In this document: piece by piece, positions 15,808 through 26,013 of the stretch
Numbering within the stretch: position 1 is the first letter of the stretch
Layout: each line of letters begins with the position of its first letter
Origin: JADJNW01 sp964526645
Lineage (GTDB): Bacteria; Bacteroidota; Bacteroidia; Chitinophagales; Saprospiraceae
NCBI GenBank assembly: GCA_964526645.1
Contig: CAZGJN010000007.1
Location: 53,098 to 117,097 of the forward strand
DNA: 64,000 bases
Direction: 5' to 3'
The notes under the pieces: model-generated
The model's database searches: none
The model's input: only the letters and a program-made list of their open reading frames with translations
What the model was told of the DNA's origin: nothing
Position numbers and translations under genes: made by a program

Positions 15808-18723
15808 ATGACGAAGCGCGTTTTTGTATTGCTTGTAGCTGTCATTTTATCCGCAGAATGGTGCATCGGGCAGCTTCTTCCTGTCGAAGGAAAAGCCATT
15901 GAGTTATCCGCTTATCCGGCGCTTGCCAAAGAATTGGCTACCTATCAAGTTTTTGAAATAGAAAGTAATTGGCTTCTCGAACAGTTACGCACTACTGCTT
16001 CCCAACCTCTTGTTCACTTACAATTGGGTGATTTTTTTGAAGCGCATATCGAATTGACCCTCGAAGACATTCGGGCAAAGGACTATCAGGTAATCGTACA
16101 GCAGTCTAAAGGGCAGCAGCACTTGCCAAATCGGGACGTGTTGACATACAGAGGGATGTTGCCAAAGACGAAGGGTGCTTGTCGGCTCACACTGGCCGAA
16201 GACTTTCTGTACGCACTATTCGAAAGCCAGGGCAAAACCTGGTATTTGGAGCCAGTGCGGGGTTTTGATCCAAGTGCTCCAGCAAATTGGTATGTGTTTT
16301 ATGAAAACAAAGCTGTTTATCCCAATGACATTGGGCGCTGTGCCGCTGCATTATTGGAGCACTCGCCTGTTCCGGTGCAGGCTGAAGGTATAGAAAAATC
16401 GGCTCAGCAATGCTATTCGCTTGACATTGCGATTGCGGCAGATTATCTGATGCTACAACTTTTTGAGGGGGATGTTGAAAGACTTGAAAATTATGTGCTG
16501 GGCGTTTTGAACAATGTACAGCGCAATTATGAGAACGAATTCGTACAAGAAATTCGTTTTCAAGCGGTTAAGCTCTATTTTTCCGATTGTGAAACTTGTG
16601 ATCCCTGGACGGCTTCTACTAATTCAGATGCTTTGTTGCGTAGTTTTCGGGATTGGGGCAATGCCGGCGGATTTGGTGTGAATTATGATATCGCTTCGCT
16701 TTGGTCAGGGCGTGTTTTTGATGGCAATCGTGGTGGATTAGCCTGGATTGGAGGGGTTTGTAAAAACCTTCGATACAATGTACTGCGACGATATTCCGAA
16801 AATGCAAGCATCATGCGAGCACTACAAGCCCATGAGCTTGGGCATAGTTTATTTGCTAAACATGACACGGCAGATGCTCCTTTTATCATGGCACCCGTTA
16901 TTCGGGACTATGCCAATTGGTCGAATGAATCTACTGCAGCGATTAACACTTTTATTACCAACAGCATCAGCGAGGGAAGTTGCCTCTCGGCTTGTACGCA
17001 GGGAGCAGCGCCCCTGGCCCAGTTCGTAGCTTCGGAGACAGCAGGTTGCGCGCCACTTATGGTTCGTTTTATTAATCAAACAATTCCTGCCCTCACCTCT
17101 TGGGAATGGCTGGTACAGGGCACTACCAGTAGCATTTACAATGATAAAAATCCGACGATTTTGTTTGAAAATCCTGGATTTTATACCGTCACACTCAGGG
17201 TTGAGAATACCTTTGGCAAAGACAGTGCCACGATGTTGATCAAAGTGTTGAGCCAACCGCGGGCGGCTTTCAGCGCGGCTGTTGTTTTGGGGCAAACCAG
17301 CGTTGCCTTTCAAAATCAATCGGCAAACACGGAAAGCAGTCTCTGGAATTTTGGTAATGGACAAACAAGTAGTGAAAATAGTCCTGTTCACGATTTTTTG
17401 GCGGATGGTGTTTATCCCGTCCTTCTCATTGCTACCAATACCTGCGGCGCGGATACCAGCTCGCAAACGATAAAAATTGTCACGGTGCCCGAAGCTGCCT
17501 TTATTGCAATAGATACCATCGGTTGCCTACCATTGACCGTGCAGTACACCAATCAATCTTCAGCAAATGCCGAGCATTGGATTTGGGCGTTTGAAGGAGG
17601 CATCCCTGCTGCTTCCATTGAACAGCATCCAATTGTCGTTTATCAACAACCAGGAAACTTTGATGTAGGGCTGCGGGTGAGCAATGCGGCAGGTAGCCGG
17701 CAATTGATCAAAAAAGACCTGATTTCTGTCAAAACAGTACCACAGGCGGCTTTTGAAGTTTCTTATCAAATTGGAGAGAAAACAGCTGTTTTTACAAATC
17801 AATCAACCAATTTTCAAACTTCACAATGGAGCTTTGGAGATGGCAATGCCACTATTGAACGCAATCCTGTTCATACCTTTGAATCGGATGGCACTTATCC
17901 GGTACAGTTGGCGGTGAGCAATGAATGTGGCACGGACACTTTTTTGCAAAATCTGATAGTCGTAACGCCGCCTGAAGCCAATTTCACCGTGTTAGACACG
18001 GCAGGTTGCGCGCCATTTCAAGTGCAGTACCACAATCAATCTTCAGCAAATGCTGTTCAATTTCAATGGCAATTTCTGGGAGGCACACCGGCTCAATCTA
18101 CGGATAAAAATCCTGTGGTGATTTACCAGGAAGCGGGCGTTTTTGGGGCGACTCTAAGCGCCGGAAATGCCTGGGGTACAAAAAACCTTACAAAAAATGA
18201 ACTGATAGCAGTGCAAACCGTGCCGATAGCTGATTTTACTTTCAGCATTGCAGGAGATACGATTCGTTTTAGCAATTTATCAACTCATGCAACCGATTTC
18301 ACTTGGTACTTTGGCGATGGAGAAAGCTCCACAGCAGTACATCCTGTTCATATTTATAGTACCTTCGGGCTGTACGAAGTAACCCTATCTGCAAGGAACG
18401 AATGCGGTACAAGTGAACAGCGGCTCGCTGCTCAAATTTTATTGACAAAAGCAAATCAACCCCACTGGATAAAAGAATTTTTGTTGTTTCCCAATCCAAA
18501 TAATGGCATCTTTGCCGTATCATTGCAAGGAAAACCTCAAGCGCAAGTGTTGCTCCGATTGGTGAATAGCCTTGGGCAGGAGGTGTATCGTGCGCATGTT
18601 CCCTTTTGGCAGGGCAGCATATCCCAATCCCTTCAGATACAACACTTAACACCTGGCATTTATCTACTTCTCATACAGAGCGCACAAGGCATTTGGACGC
18701 ATCCGGTTGTTATTCAGCAATAA
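15808..18723 (+). CDS. Secreted reprolysin-like metalloprotease with six PKD domains and T9SS type A sorting domain
   Basis: The 971-residue product has a signal peptide (about 1-22), a propeptide-like region and a metzincin protease domain (about 205-395). The zinc motif HELGHSLFAKHD starts at His342, with the HExxHxxxxxHD spacing of the M12B (reprolysin) group. Six PKD domains follow (about residues 404-885), alternating between two subtypes. The last 80 residues, beginning near LLFPNPNNG, form a type A T9SS sorting domain with the closing strand TPGIYLLLI. The protein is therefore probably secreted through T9SS and processed or anchored at the surface, where it degrades protein. It is followed by the 1810-residue surface protein gene. 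Confidence 0.9.
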   Translation: MTKRVFVLLVAVILSAEWCIGQLLPVEGKAIELSAYPALAKELATYQVFEIESNWLLEQLRTTASQPLVHLQLGDFFEAHIELTLEDIRAKDYQVIVQQSKGQQHLPNRDVLTYRGMLPKTKGACRLTLAEDFLYALFESQGKTWYLEPVRGFDPSAPANWYVFYENKAVYPNDIGRCAAALLEHSPVPVQAEGIEKSAQQCYSLDIAIAADYLMLQLFEGDVERLENYVLGVLNNVQRNYENEFVQEIRFQAVKLYFSDCETCDPWTASTNSDALLRSFRDWGNAGGFGVNYDIASLWSGRVFDGNRGGLAWIGGVCKNLRYNVLRRYSENASIMRALQAHELGHSLFAKHDTADAPFIMAPVIRDYANWSNESTAAINTFITNSISEGSCLSACTQGAAPLAQFVASETAGCAPLMVRFINQTIPALTSWEWLVQGTTSSIYNDKNPTILFENPGFYTVTLRVENTFGKDSATMLIKVLSQPRAAFSAAVVLGQTSVAFQNQSANTESSLWNFGNGQTSSENSPVHDFLADGVYPVLLIATNTCGADTSSQTIKIVTVPEAAFIAIDTIGCLPLTVQYTNQSSANAEHWIWAFEGGIPAASIEQHPIVVYQQPGNFDVGLRVSNAAGSRQLIKKDLISVKTVPQAAFEVSYQIGEKTAVFTNQSTNFQTSQWSFGDGNATIERNPVHTFESDGTYPVQLAVSNECGTDTFLQNLIVVTPPEANFTVLDTAGCAPFQVQYHNQSSANAVQFQWQFLGGTPAQSTDKNPVVIYQEAGVFGATLSAGNAWGTKNLTKNELIAVQTVPIADFTFSIAGDTIRFSNLSTHATDFTWYFGDGESSTAVHPVHIYSTFGLYEVTLSARNECGTSEQRLAAQILLTKANQPHWIKEFLLFPNPNNGIFAVSLQGKPQAQVLLRLVNSLGQEVYRAHVPFWQGSISQSLQIQHLTPGIYLLLIQSAQGIWTHPVVIQQ
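17020..18450 (+). repeat. Three tandem pairs of PKD-encoding repeats
   Basis: Six PKD-like units of about 80 residues alternate: odd units open with an A/F-x-F core and a GCAP or GCLP motif, while even units carry WxFGxG or WNFGNG. At DNA level the 15 bases GCAGGTTGCGCGCCA occur at 17041 and again at 18001, 320 codons apart, which is two pair-units. This points to amplification of a two-domain unit inside the gene. Confidence 0.7.
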
Positions 18724-18880
18724 AGCCGTCAAATTGTGCTAAATTTGAGTGCCGGGGTATCAAAGCAATCGAAAATTGCGTTTACGAAAGAAGCGTTCGC
18801 GATGGAAAAATACAACAATCGAAAAAGGCGAACTACGTAAGATTTTACCATGAACCGATTATAATCATCCAGAGCTTACT

Positions 18881-21800
18881 ATGAGGCAAATTTTAATCCT
18901 GTGGCGTATTTTGATTCTGATAGCAATCGGCATGCCCTATTGGCTGGCAGCGCAGAACTGTGGCTTATCGGATACACTGGCAATAGCATCCAACCAGAGC
19001 AATACCTATACTTTTGAAATCTTAGATGTGGTCAATAACGACCTGTCGGACCCCAACCAGGGCATTTGCGCTATTGAAATTGATTTTGCACACAATTACG
19101 TTGAAAACCTGGAGCTATGGGTCACTTCCCCTGCTGGGCAAATGGTGCAACTAATCGGGCCAAATTCCTCCGACGGCTTGGCTTTTACTTTTTTTGCAAG
19201 GTGGGATATCGCCTTCGTGTCCTGTGCTGCTACGGCTACACCCGACAGTGGCTATGTGGCGCGTTGGGATAATAATCAGCCCCGCAATTTTGTCAATGGT
19301 GGTAGGTACATGGGGTCGTATTATCCTTTCGCAGGTTGCCTGGAAGATTTTAATACCGGGCCCATCAATGGCACCTGGACCATCACTACGCGCAACAACC
19401 CTTCGACTTATCCGGGCGCCATCGTCAATTTTAGAATTATACCCTGCGACCGACGTGGATTTCTATGTTGTTTTGCAGATGCGGGCAGCTTAGCTAATTA
19501 CTCCGATCTGAATGTCTGTGAGGGAGATGGTAGCTTGCTGCTGTCCATTCCGCCTGAATACCCGGGGCTTATGCCTGATACAGTCGAATACGCTTATACC
19601 TACTTGGTCAGTGAAAATGGGATTTTGCTGGCATACGATTCGCTGTCCGATTTGAGGAATTTTCCCGCTGGGAGCTATGAGGTTTGCGGCTTATCTTACA
19701 AAAAGGCAGATCGAGGCCTGTTTCCACCACCCGATGGCGTGCTTACCGTGGATAGTCTTCGGCGGAATTTAAATAGTGACTTGCCTATTTTCTGTGGTCG
19801 GATCACTAATAATTGTATAGGCATTACCATCAACTCACCACCTGATACTGTTTTTCTAAACGAAGTAATTTGTCAGGGAGACTCTTTTCAAGTGGGCACT
19901 TCCAGTTTTTCCACTTCAGGCACTTACGTCATTCCGCTCACCAGCGTGGGTGATTGCGATAGCACGGTGAACCTGACACTAACGGTGCTGCCTGTTGTAA
20001 TAAATGACTTAACTGAGACAATCTGCCAGGGAGACTCCATCATGATTGGAAACTCCATTTACAAAACAACGGGCACATATACTGATACTTTGACCGCTGC
20101 GAATGGTTGTGACAGCATCGTCAATTTAAACCTGACTGTTCAGGAGAATATCACAACGGATCTAATGGCAACGATTTGTGCCGGACAGAGCTTTGCCGTG
20201 GGCGATAGTATTTTTACGCAAAGTGGCAACTACCAAGTGACGCTTCCTTCCACAGAAGGCTGTGACAGCACCGTCAATTTGAACTTAGTCGTACTCGAAA
20301 TATCGGCTATCATTGCGGATGCTCCACCCATTAACTGCAATAATCCTGTCGTTTTGCTGGATGGCAGCGCTTCGGCTTCCAATGGAGCAATTACATTTAG
20401 TTGGGCAAACCAATTTGGAAATATCTTAGGCACAGCTTCAAGCCTTAGCGTGGATGCCCCTGGGCTTTATATCCTTACGGTCAATAATGCTATTTGCTCG
20501 GATAGCGATACCGTCACGGTGACGGGAAATACGACTTTGCCTACTGCTGATGCAGGCTCACCAGCTGTGCTCACCTGCGAAGTTGAAGAATTGACCATTG
20601 GCGGCAATAATACCAGCGTTGGGGCTAATTTTTTGCATACTTGGCAAACAGATACCGGTAATTTTGTAACCATCAATGATATTCCCTTTCCAACCATTAA
20701 TGGGGGGGGCACTTATACTTTGGTCGTGACGGATCTGATTAATAACTGTAAAGATACTGCCAGCGTATTGATCGCAATTGATACCATAGCGCCCATTGCC
20801 GAGGCTGGAATGCCCCAAACGATCACTTGCACCCAAACGACTGCCACACTTGACGGCAGCAATTCTTCCACCGGTGTAAATTTCGCGTATCGCTGGACGG
20901 ACGGTGCTGGCAATTTTGTCAGTAATGCTGCTGTTGTCACAACGAATATCCCCGGTGTTTACAACCTGGAAGTCAGAGACCAAAGCAATGGTTGTGTCGC
21001 GTTCGATTCAGTAACGGTTCTGCTTGAAAATGGCACGCCGACCATCACTTTTGGCAACACCGAAATACCCTGCGATAGAGATACGATTGACTTGCAAGGT
21101 ATCGTAGAACCCGCGGCGGGCAATTATAGCTATAGCTGGACGGGCCCCGGTATTGTCGGTAACAATGATATCCCCACGATTCAAGTGAACCAAGTAGGAA
21201 CTTATATTTTGACGGTCGTCAATCTGGATAATAACTGTGCGCGCAGTGAATTTGTGCAAGTGACAGCCCAGGTTTGCAACATCTGCGTGCAAGGTATTCG
21301 ACCAGATACGGTTTCTTGTTTGAATCCTACGGTGACGCTTTCTGCAAGCTTTTGTGATGTTTGTACCAATTGTACCATCGAATGGAGTACAGCAGATGGT
21401 AATATTCTTTCAGGTAGTAATACTTTGACTCCCACCGTCAATTCGGGCGGTACTTATACCATCACCGTGCGCAATTCCTTTGGGCTTTCTACCAGCCTTG
21501 ATTTTGATGTGCCGACGAAAGGCGCTCCAGCTGTTGCCGATGCGGGGGATGACCAATTGATCACTTGTGAGGCATTATCGGTGGTAATCGGCGGACCGAA
21601 CACGCCAAGTGGACCTGATTTTGAATACCGCTGGACAAGCGCCAGTGGGGCTGTGGCAATACCGGATGATGGCAGAACGGCTGTGGCTACAGTGGCGGAT
21701 ACTTTTTTCCTGGAAGTGCTGGACAGAATAACCGGCTGTTTGTCTTTGGATACTGTTGTAGTTGAGTTGGATACGGTTGCTCCGATAGCAGAGGCTGGAT

Positions 21801-24313
21801 TGCCGCAATCCCTCACCTGCGCCCAAGCTGAGCTTACCCTCGATGGCTCAGGCTCTTCTGCGGGCTTGGATTTTGAATATTTATGGACGAGCCAGGATGG
21901 CAATATTGGTTTAGGTGCTGCTACCTTGAATCCAGTGGTCAATGCGACGGGTACTTATACACTTACGGTTCGCAACATCATCAATGGTTGCACCAGTTCA
22001 GATAGCGTTCTCATTGGCATAGATATTGAAACGCCGCCATTGCCAAATGATCTTTCAGGACTGACGCTCACCTGTGCAGATTCTACCCTTGAAGTGATGA
22101 TTGAGCTGCCCAATCCGATAGATTACAATGTGCGGTGGTGTCAATTAGAAAATAATATGCCGATCAATTGTGGCAACCTGCCAATTTATACCATTCGAAC
22201 CGAAGGGCGTTATTATTTTGAAATTGTAAGTCTTTTGAATGGCTGTAGTAATGAGCTTATTTTTTCAGTAGGAGAGGATCGCTTTGTGCCGCAGTTGGAT
22301 GCAGGGCAAACAGCTTCCGTGGGATGCGCTACTGCCGGGGTTCAGCTCAGCGCTACCGTTGACCCACCGGGCGACTATAGCTACCAGTGGAGTGCTCAAA
22401 ATGGCAGCCCGATTCAAAATCGCGATGAACTTATACCGACGGTTTTTCAACCGGATATTTATGAGCTTATTTTGACCAACAATACCAACGGTTGTAATAT
22501 TTCCGATACCGTAAGCGTGATAACCGACCAGGATTTTCCTACGGCTTTTGCCGGGGCGGATACCTTGTTGACTTGTGCTACAAAGGAAATTCAATTGGCG
22601 GGTAATACCTCAGATCCGCTTTCGGAGGTTTCAATCTCCTGGTCAACGCCTGATGGAGCAGTTGTGTCGGGTGCAAATACCTTAAATCCAATCATAAATA
22701 GCCAGGGGACTTATATTCTGACCATCACCAATAACGACAACAATTGTAGCGCCATGGATTCCATTACTGTAGGGCGAAATGAATTTCCGCCTGCTGCTGT
22801 GGTTGAAAACGCAGAGACATTGTTGCTCACCTGCAATACCACTACGCTTATCCTCGATGGTAGTAGTTCTATTTCAAATACAGGAGCGGCGTTGGATTAT
22901 TTCTGGACGGCAATTTCAGGCGCAATTTCTGGCGATCCTGCTATGGCTGCTGTGCAAACCAATGTGGAAGGGATGTATCAACTCATTGTGACCGACCAAT
23001 CGAATGGTTGTATGGATAGCCTTATGCTTCAAATTGGCAAAGATGTGAAAGGACCAGACCTCGCTATTCTTTCTGCCGAAAATTTGACGTGTACCAAAAC
23101 AGCGGCTACCATTCAAGGAAGTGCCTTTGCCGCTGGGGCAAGTACTGCAGTTAGTTGGAAAGATTCCAATGGCGCTACTTTAGCAGATACAACGCTGACC
23201 CTGCAGGTAAATGCGCCTGGAACATATCTGCTGTTAGTGACGAATTTGAGCAATGGCTGCCGCGATTCCATCAGTACTCGTGTTGAATTGGATACCATTG
23301 CCCCAATGGTGCTCATTGCACCGCCTACTGCTTTGGATTGTAGCAATGCCAGCACTCGCCTGGATGCTTCGGCTTCTTCGTCCGGAAATTATACTTGGAC
23401 AACACAGGATGGGGTGATTGTGAGTGGTCAAAATGCCAATATTGCAGTCGTAGCGGCATCGGGCACTTACACCTTGCAGGTGAGAGATGCTCAAAATGGC
23501 TGTATCAATAGCGCCGATGTGACTGTAAGTGAATTAGAAGCAGATATTGAAGCTATTTTTTTTACAACAACGCCACCGGATTGCAACCTGAGCAATGGCA
23601 TGATCCGAATTGACTCCGTGCGAGGCGGCACAGCGCCTTTTGTGTATGCACTCAACGGAAATGCTTTTGTATCGAATACCGCATTTTCAAATTTAACTTC
23701 GGGCAATTTTACTATTCGAGCACAAGATACGAATGGTTGTGAGTTGGAAATACCAGTGACGGTACCCGAACCAGAAAGCATTCGCATTAATTTAGGGAGG
23801 GATACTACTATTAATTTGGGCGATAGCCTGACTTTGATACCGATCGTCATCCCCAATAATTACACGAGCATCAGATGGTCACCAGAGGGCTCTTTTCTGA
23901 ATTCAACAGCATTTTCGCAGAATGTAAAACCTTCTTTCACAGCAACTTACACGGTAGAGGTGATAGATTCAAATGGTTGTAAAGCAAGTGATTTTATCAC
24001 CGTTTTTGTGAGGCGTATTGCAGCTGTTTTTGTACCCAATGCTTTTTCGCCCGATGGAGATGGTAATAACGATATTTTTATGATACAAGCAGGGGCTAAT
24101 GTAAAAGAAGTGAAGTCCTTTATGATTTTTGACCGTTGGGGCAATCGGGTGTACATGGCAGGCCCTTTCCAACCCAATGACCCGACCTTCGGCTGGGATG
24201 GCAACTTAGATGGCAAACCTATGGATGCCGCAGTTTTTGTCTTTTTTGCTGAGGTAGAACTAATAGATGGAAAGTTGGAGATGATCAAAGGCGACCTTGT
24301 GTTGTTGAGATAA
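18881..24313 (+). CDS. Giant T9SS type B surface protein with proprotein-convertase P domain and Ig/PKD-like repeats
   Basis: The 1810-residue product has a signal peptide (about 1-24) and then a P domain (about 25-185) like that of proprotein convertases, with FNTGPINGTWTITTRN. Three short repeats (about 327-473) each open with a CxGxS motif and end with CDSxVNLxLxV. About thirteen repeats of 80-100 residues follow (about 477-1550), each opening with a hydrophobic-Ala-Gly stretch and a single conserved Cys. A SprB-like segment (about 1565-1640) precedes the C-terminal type B (gliding motility C-terminal) sorting domain (about 1718-1810), with VPNAFSPDGDGNND and FDRWGN. It is probably exported by T9SS as an adhesin or structural surface protein. 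There is no catalytic domain. Confidence 0.88.
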   Translation: MRQILILWRILILIAIGMPYWLAAQNCGLSDTLAIASNQSNTYTFEILDVVNNDLSDPNQGICAIEIDFAHNYVENLELWVTSPAGQMVQLIGPNSSDGLAFTFFARWDIAFVSCAATATPDSGYVARWDNNQPRNFVNGGRYMGSYYPFAGCLEDFNTGPINGTWTITTRNNPSTYPGAIVNFRIIPCDRRGFLCCFADAGSLANYSDLNVCEGDGSLLLSIPPEYPGLMPDTVEYAYTYLVSENGILLAYDSLSDLRNFPAGSYEVCGLSYKKADRGLFPPPDGVLTVDSLRRNLNSDLPIFCGRITNNCIGITINSPPDTVFLNEVICQGDSFQVGTSSFSTSGTYVIPLTSVGDCDSTVNLTLTVLPVVINDLTETICQGDSIMIGNSIYKTTGTYTDTLTAANGCDSIVNLNLTVQENITTDLMATICAGQSFAVGDSIFTQSGNYQVTLPSTEGCDSTVNLNLVVLEISAIIADAPPINCNNPVVLLDGSASASNGAITFSWANQFGNILGTASSLSVDAPGLYILTVNNAICSDSDTVTVTGNTTLPTADAGSPAVLTCEVEELTIGGNNTSVGANFLHTWQTDTGNFVTINDIPFPTINGGGTYTLVVTDLINNCKDTASVLIAIDTIAPIAEAGMPQTITCTQTTATLDGSNSSTGVNFAYRWTDGAGNFVSNAAVVTTNIPGVYNLEVRDQSNGCVAFDSVTVLLENGTPTITFGNTEIPCDRDTIDLQGIVEPAAGNYSYSWTGPGIVGNNDIPTIQVNQVGTYILTVVNLDNNCARSEFVQVTAQVCNICVQGIRPDTVSCLNPTVTLSASFCDVCTNCTIEWSTADGNILSGSNTLTPTVNSGGTYTITVRNSFGLSTSLDFDVPTKGAPAVADAGDDQLITCEALSVVIGGPNTPSGPDFEYRWTSASGAVAIPDDGRTAVATVADTFFLEVLDRITGCLSLDTVVVELDTVAPIAEAGLPQSLTCAQAELTLDGSGSSAGLDFEYLWTSQDGNIGLGAATLNPVVNATGTYTLTVRNIINGCTSSDSVLIGIDIETPPLPNDLSGLTLTCADSTLEVMIELPNPIDYNVRWCQLENNMPINCGNLPIYTIRTEGRYYFEIVSLLNGCSNELIFSVGEDRFVPQLDAGQTASVGCATAGVQLSATVDPPGDYSYQWSAQNGSPIQNRDELIPTVFQPDIYELILTNNTNGCNISDTVSVITDQDFPTAFAGADTLLTCATKEIQLAGNTSDPLSEVSISWSTPDGAVVSGANTLNPIINSQGTYILTITNNDNNCSAMDSITVGRNEFPPAAVVENAETLLLTCNTTTLILDGSSSISNTGAALDYFWTAISGAISGDPAMAAVQTNVEGMYQLIVTDQSNGCMDSLMLQIGKDVKGPDLAILSAENLTCTKTAATIQGSAFAAGASTAVSWKDSNGATLADTTLTLQVNAPGTYLLLVTNLSNGCRDSISTRVELDTIAPMVLIAPPTALDCSNASTRLDASASSSGNYTWTTQDGVIVSGQNANIAVVAASGTYTLQVRDAQNGCINSADVTVSELEADIEAIFFTTTPPDCNLSNGMIRIDSVRGGTAPFVYALNGNAFVSNTAFSNLTSGNFTIRAQDTNGCELEIPVTVPEPESIRINLGRDTTINLGDSLTLIPIVIPNNYTSIRWSPEGSFLNSTAFSQNVKPSFTATYTVEVIDSNGCKASDFITVFVRRIAAVFVPNAFSPDGDGNNDIFMIQAGANVKEVKSFMIFDRWGNRVYMAGPFQPNDPTFGWDGNLDGKPMDAAVFVFFAEVELIDGKLEMIKGDLVLLR
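20310..23540 (+). repeat. About thirteen tandem Ig/PKD-like repeats in the 1810-residue protein
   Basis: Units of 240-300 bases encode repeats beginning with patterns such as PIAEAGxPQxxTC and ending GTYxLxVxxxxNGC. Two of the closest copies begin near 20787 and 21773 (both IAEAGxPQ). Divergence between copies is moderate at DNA level, so this is old protein-level repetition and not a recent expansion. Confidence 0.7.
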
Positions 24314-24331
24314 GCGAGCAAGGCTGCTGAA

Positions 24332-25249
24332 TCATTCTTTTTCCAGAAAGCGCACAATCTGTTGATTTACAATTGTATTACGCTGGCGGAGGAACGCCAC
24401 CTGGCTGCTTGTCAAATCTATAGGCCTGTCGTTTTGAAAAGTAAGGGTGTAAGCTTTTTTTGACTGCAATTCTATCACAACTTGCTGGGGAAAAACGACT
24501 CGGCGGTTTTCAAACACCATTTTTCTATCCGTAAAACTGATAAGGGTATAAGAAATAGGTGCTTGCCCTTTTTCGAAAACAGTACGAAAGATCATTTTGC
24601 CGTTTTGCTGCTGTAGTGTCATTTCCTCCGAAAAAAGTGTGTCTTTTTCTGATAAGAGTGCCCCTTTTCCAATAAACTGCTGCGCGCTGCCAGTTGTTGA
24701 CCAATACTCTACGGATATCAAGCCGTTCACCTTGCTTTTCCATTTGCCAAGCAGCCAATTAAAATCCTGTAGGGTTGCGTTGGGTTTTACATTAAAGCGC
24801 TCATTCGGAATGGGGGGAGTCATCCTTGCCGTGGCGGAGAGGGTCAAATCTTTGCCAGGAGCTCCCTCCTTGACGGGATTCGCAAGGCGGTCGCGGTACT
24901 GGCGCGTGAATTCTACCACCTGATACACTTTCGCGTCTGTATCAGAATAGACCAAATCTTCTATCAATTTGGGTTTTCTGTCATTGAGTACCAGATAATC
25001 AGTTGGTTTATTATCAAAAAGAGTGGACAACAAAGATAAGGCAGCTACAATAGCAACCACTGCTGCTGCTACCAAGACGTATCGGTACAGGTTATTTCTT
25101 CCTCGTTTGTAGTGTAAATCAAGGCGTTTTTCAAGCCGCCGCCAAGTACGAGGCGAGGGGCGCTGATTCAACTTGTACTGTTGTTCCCTAAATAATGTGG
25201 CTATTGTTTTTTGTTTTTTCATGGCATTTTTTTTTGTTTCAATCTTCAC
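24332..25249 (-). CDS. Probable anti-sigma factor with outer DUF6265-like domain
   Basis: The 305-residue product has a basic cytoplasmic N-terminus (about 1-55), one membrane helix (about 57-80) and an outer part of about 225 residues. The outer part carries a DUF6265-like domain (about 165-275) with FNWLLGKWKS, a VEYWS motif and FENRRVVFPQQ. It overlaps the ECF sigma gene by 11 bases, a layout typical of translationally coupled sigma/anti-sigma pairs, and its topology suits membrane sequestration of the sigma factor. I see no classical ZAS zinc motif, so the role is inferred from context. A second ATG at 25222 is an alternative start. Confidence 0.7.
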   Translation of the reverse strand: MKIETKKNAMKKQKTIATLFREQQYKLNQRPSPRTWRRLEKRLDLHYKRGRNNLYRYVLVAAAVVAIVAALSLLSTLFDNKPTDYLVLNDRKPKLIEDLVYSDTDAKVYQVVEFTRQYRDRLANPVKEGAPGKDLTLSATARMTPPIPNERFNVKPNATLQDFNWLLGKWKSKVNGLISVEYWSTTGSAQQFIGKGALLSEKDTLFSEEMTLQQQNGKMIFRTVFEKGQAPISYTLISFTDRKMVFENRRVVFPQQVVIELQSKKAYTLTFQNDRPIDLTSSQVAFLRQRNTIVNQQIVRFLEKE

Positions 25250-25793
25250 TTTTCAAGCCTGCAATCCCCGGATATTCTATCTCTTCCAGCGATTCCTGTA
25301 GTCTTTTTTTAGCTAAAATCAATTGTGATTTCGAGGTATTGATACTGATACCGAGCAAGTCCGCAATTTCCCTGTGTTTGTAGCCTTCAATCGCATAAAG
25401 GTTAAAAATGGTGCGATAGCCAGTTGGCAAACCATCCAGGAGCTGAAGAATGTCTTGCGCAGCCAGTTCTTCTACTACGGTGGTAGGTTCTTCGCTTTCT
25501 ATGTTACTGATTTCCAGTGTCATGTTAAAATTATGCTGCTTGCGCAAAAACATCAGCGCTTCATTCACCACGATGCGCCGCATCCAACCCTCGAAACTTC
25601 CTTCCCCTTTGAAATGCTGGATATTCGTCAGGATTCTGAAAAAAGCTTCCACCAATATATCTTCTGCATCTTCAACTCTTTTTACATAGCGTTTGCAAAC
25701 CCCGAACAACAGAGGCGAATAGCGATTGTACAAGGTTTGTTGCGCCTTGCGGTCGCCTTTTTTACAAGCTTCTATGAGATCGAGTTCGTTCAT
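25239..25793 (-). CDS. ECF-family RNA polymerase sigma factor
   Basis: The 184-residue product has sigma-70 region 2 (about 10-85) with the typical LYNRYSPLLFGVCKRYVK and DAEDILVEAF, and region 4 (about 115-175) with LPTGYRTIFNLYAIEGYKHREIA (positions about 122-144) forming the -35 recognition helix-turn-helix. ECF factors direct RNA polymerase to stress or envelope regulons. It is the first gene of a two-gene unit with the coupled membrane protein downstream. The gene is divergent from an ABC ATPase gene 220 bases away. No full TAnnTTTG box is present upstream. Confidence 0.93.
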   Translation of the reverse strand: MNELDLIEACKKGDRKAQQTLYNRYSPLLFGVCKRYVKRVEDAEDILVEAFFRILTNIQHFKGEGSFEGWMRRIVVNEALMFLRKQHNFNMTLEISNIESEEPTTVVEELAAQDILQLLDGLPTGYRTIFNLYAIEGYKHREIADLLGISINTSKSQLILAKKRLQESLEEIEYPGIAGLKSED

Positions 25794-26013
25794 CTAAAGC
25801 ATTTCATAACAGGAAGCGGCTCCTCGCATTTGTCCTTATCAAAGAGATAGATGCAAAAAGAATGGTTTTTGGTGGTATAATTGGTAATTTTGGGGTATTT
25901 TATTCTAAGAAATTATCAAAATTCAAATAAAAATCCTATTAAGTTTTTACTAAAACCGTTGTTAGCTAAAAAAGTGCTATTTTAAAGCGTTTAACTGGTT
26001 TTAATCAAGCAAA

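Noticed and set aside
20310..23540. Possible CRISPR-like or DNA-level tandem repeat
   Set aside because: Repeat spacing is 240-300 bases, copies diverge at DNA level, and all keep one reading frame; these are protein repeats.
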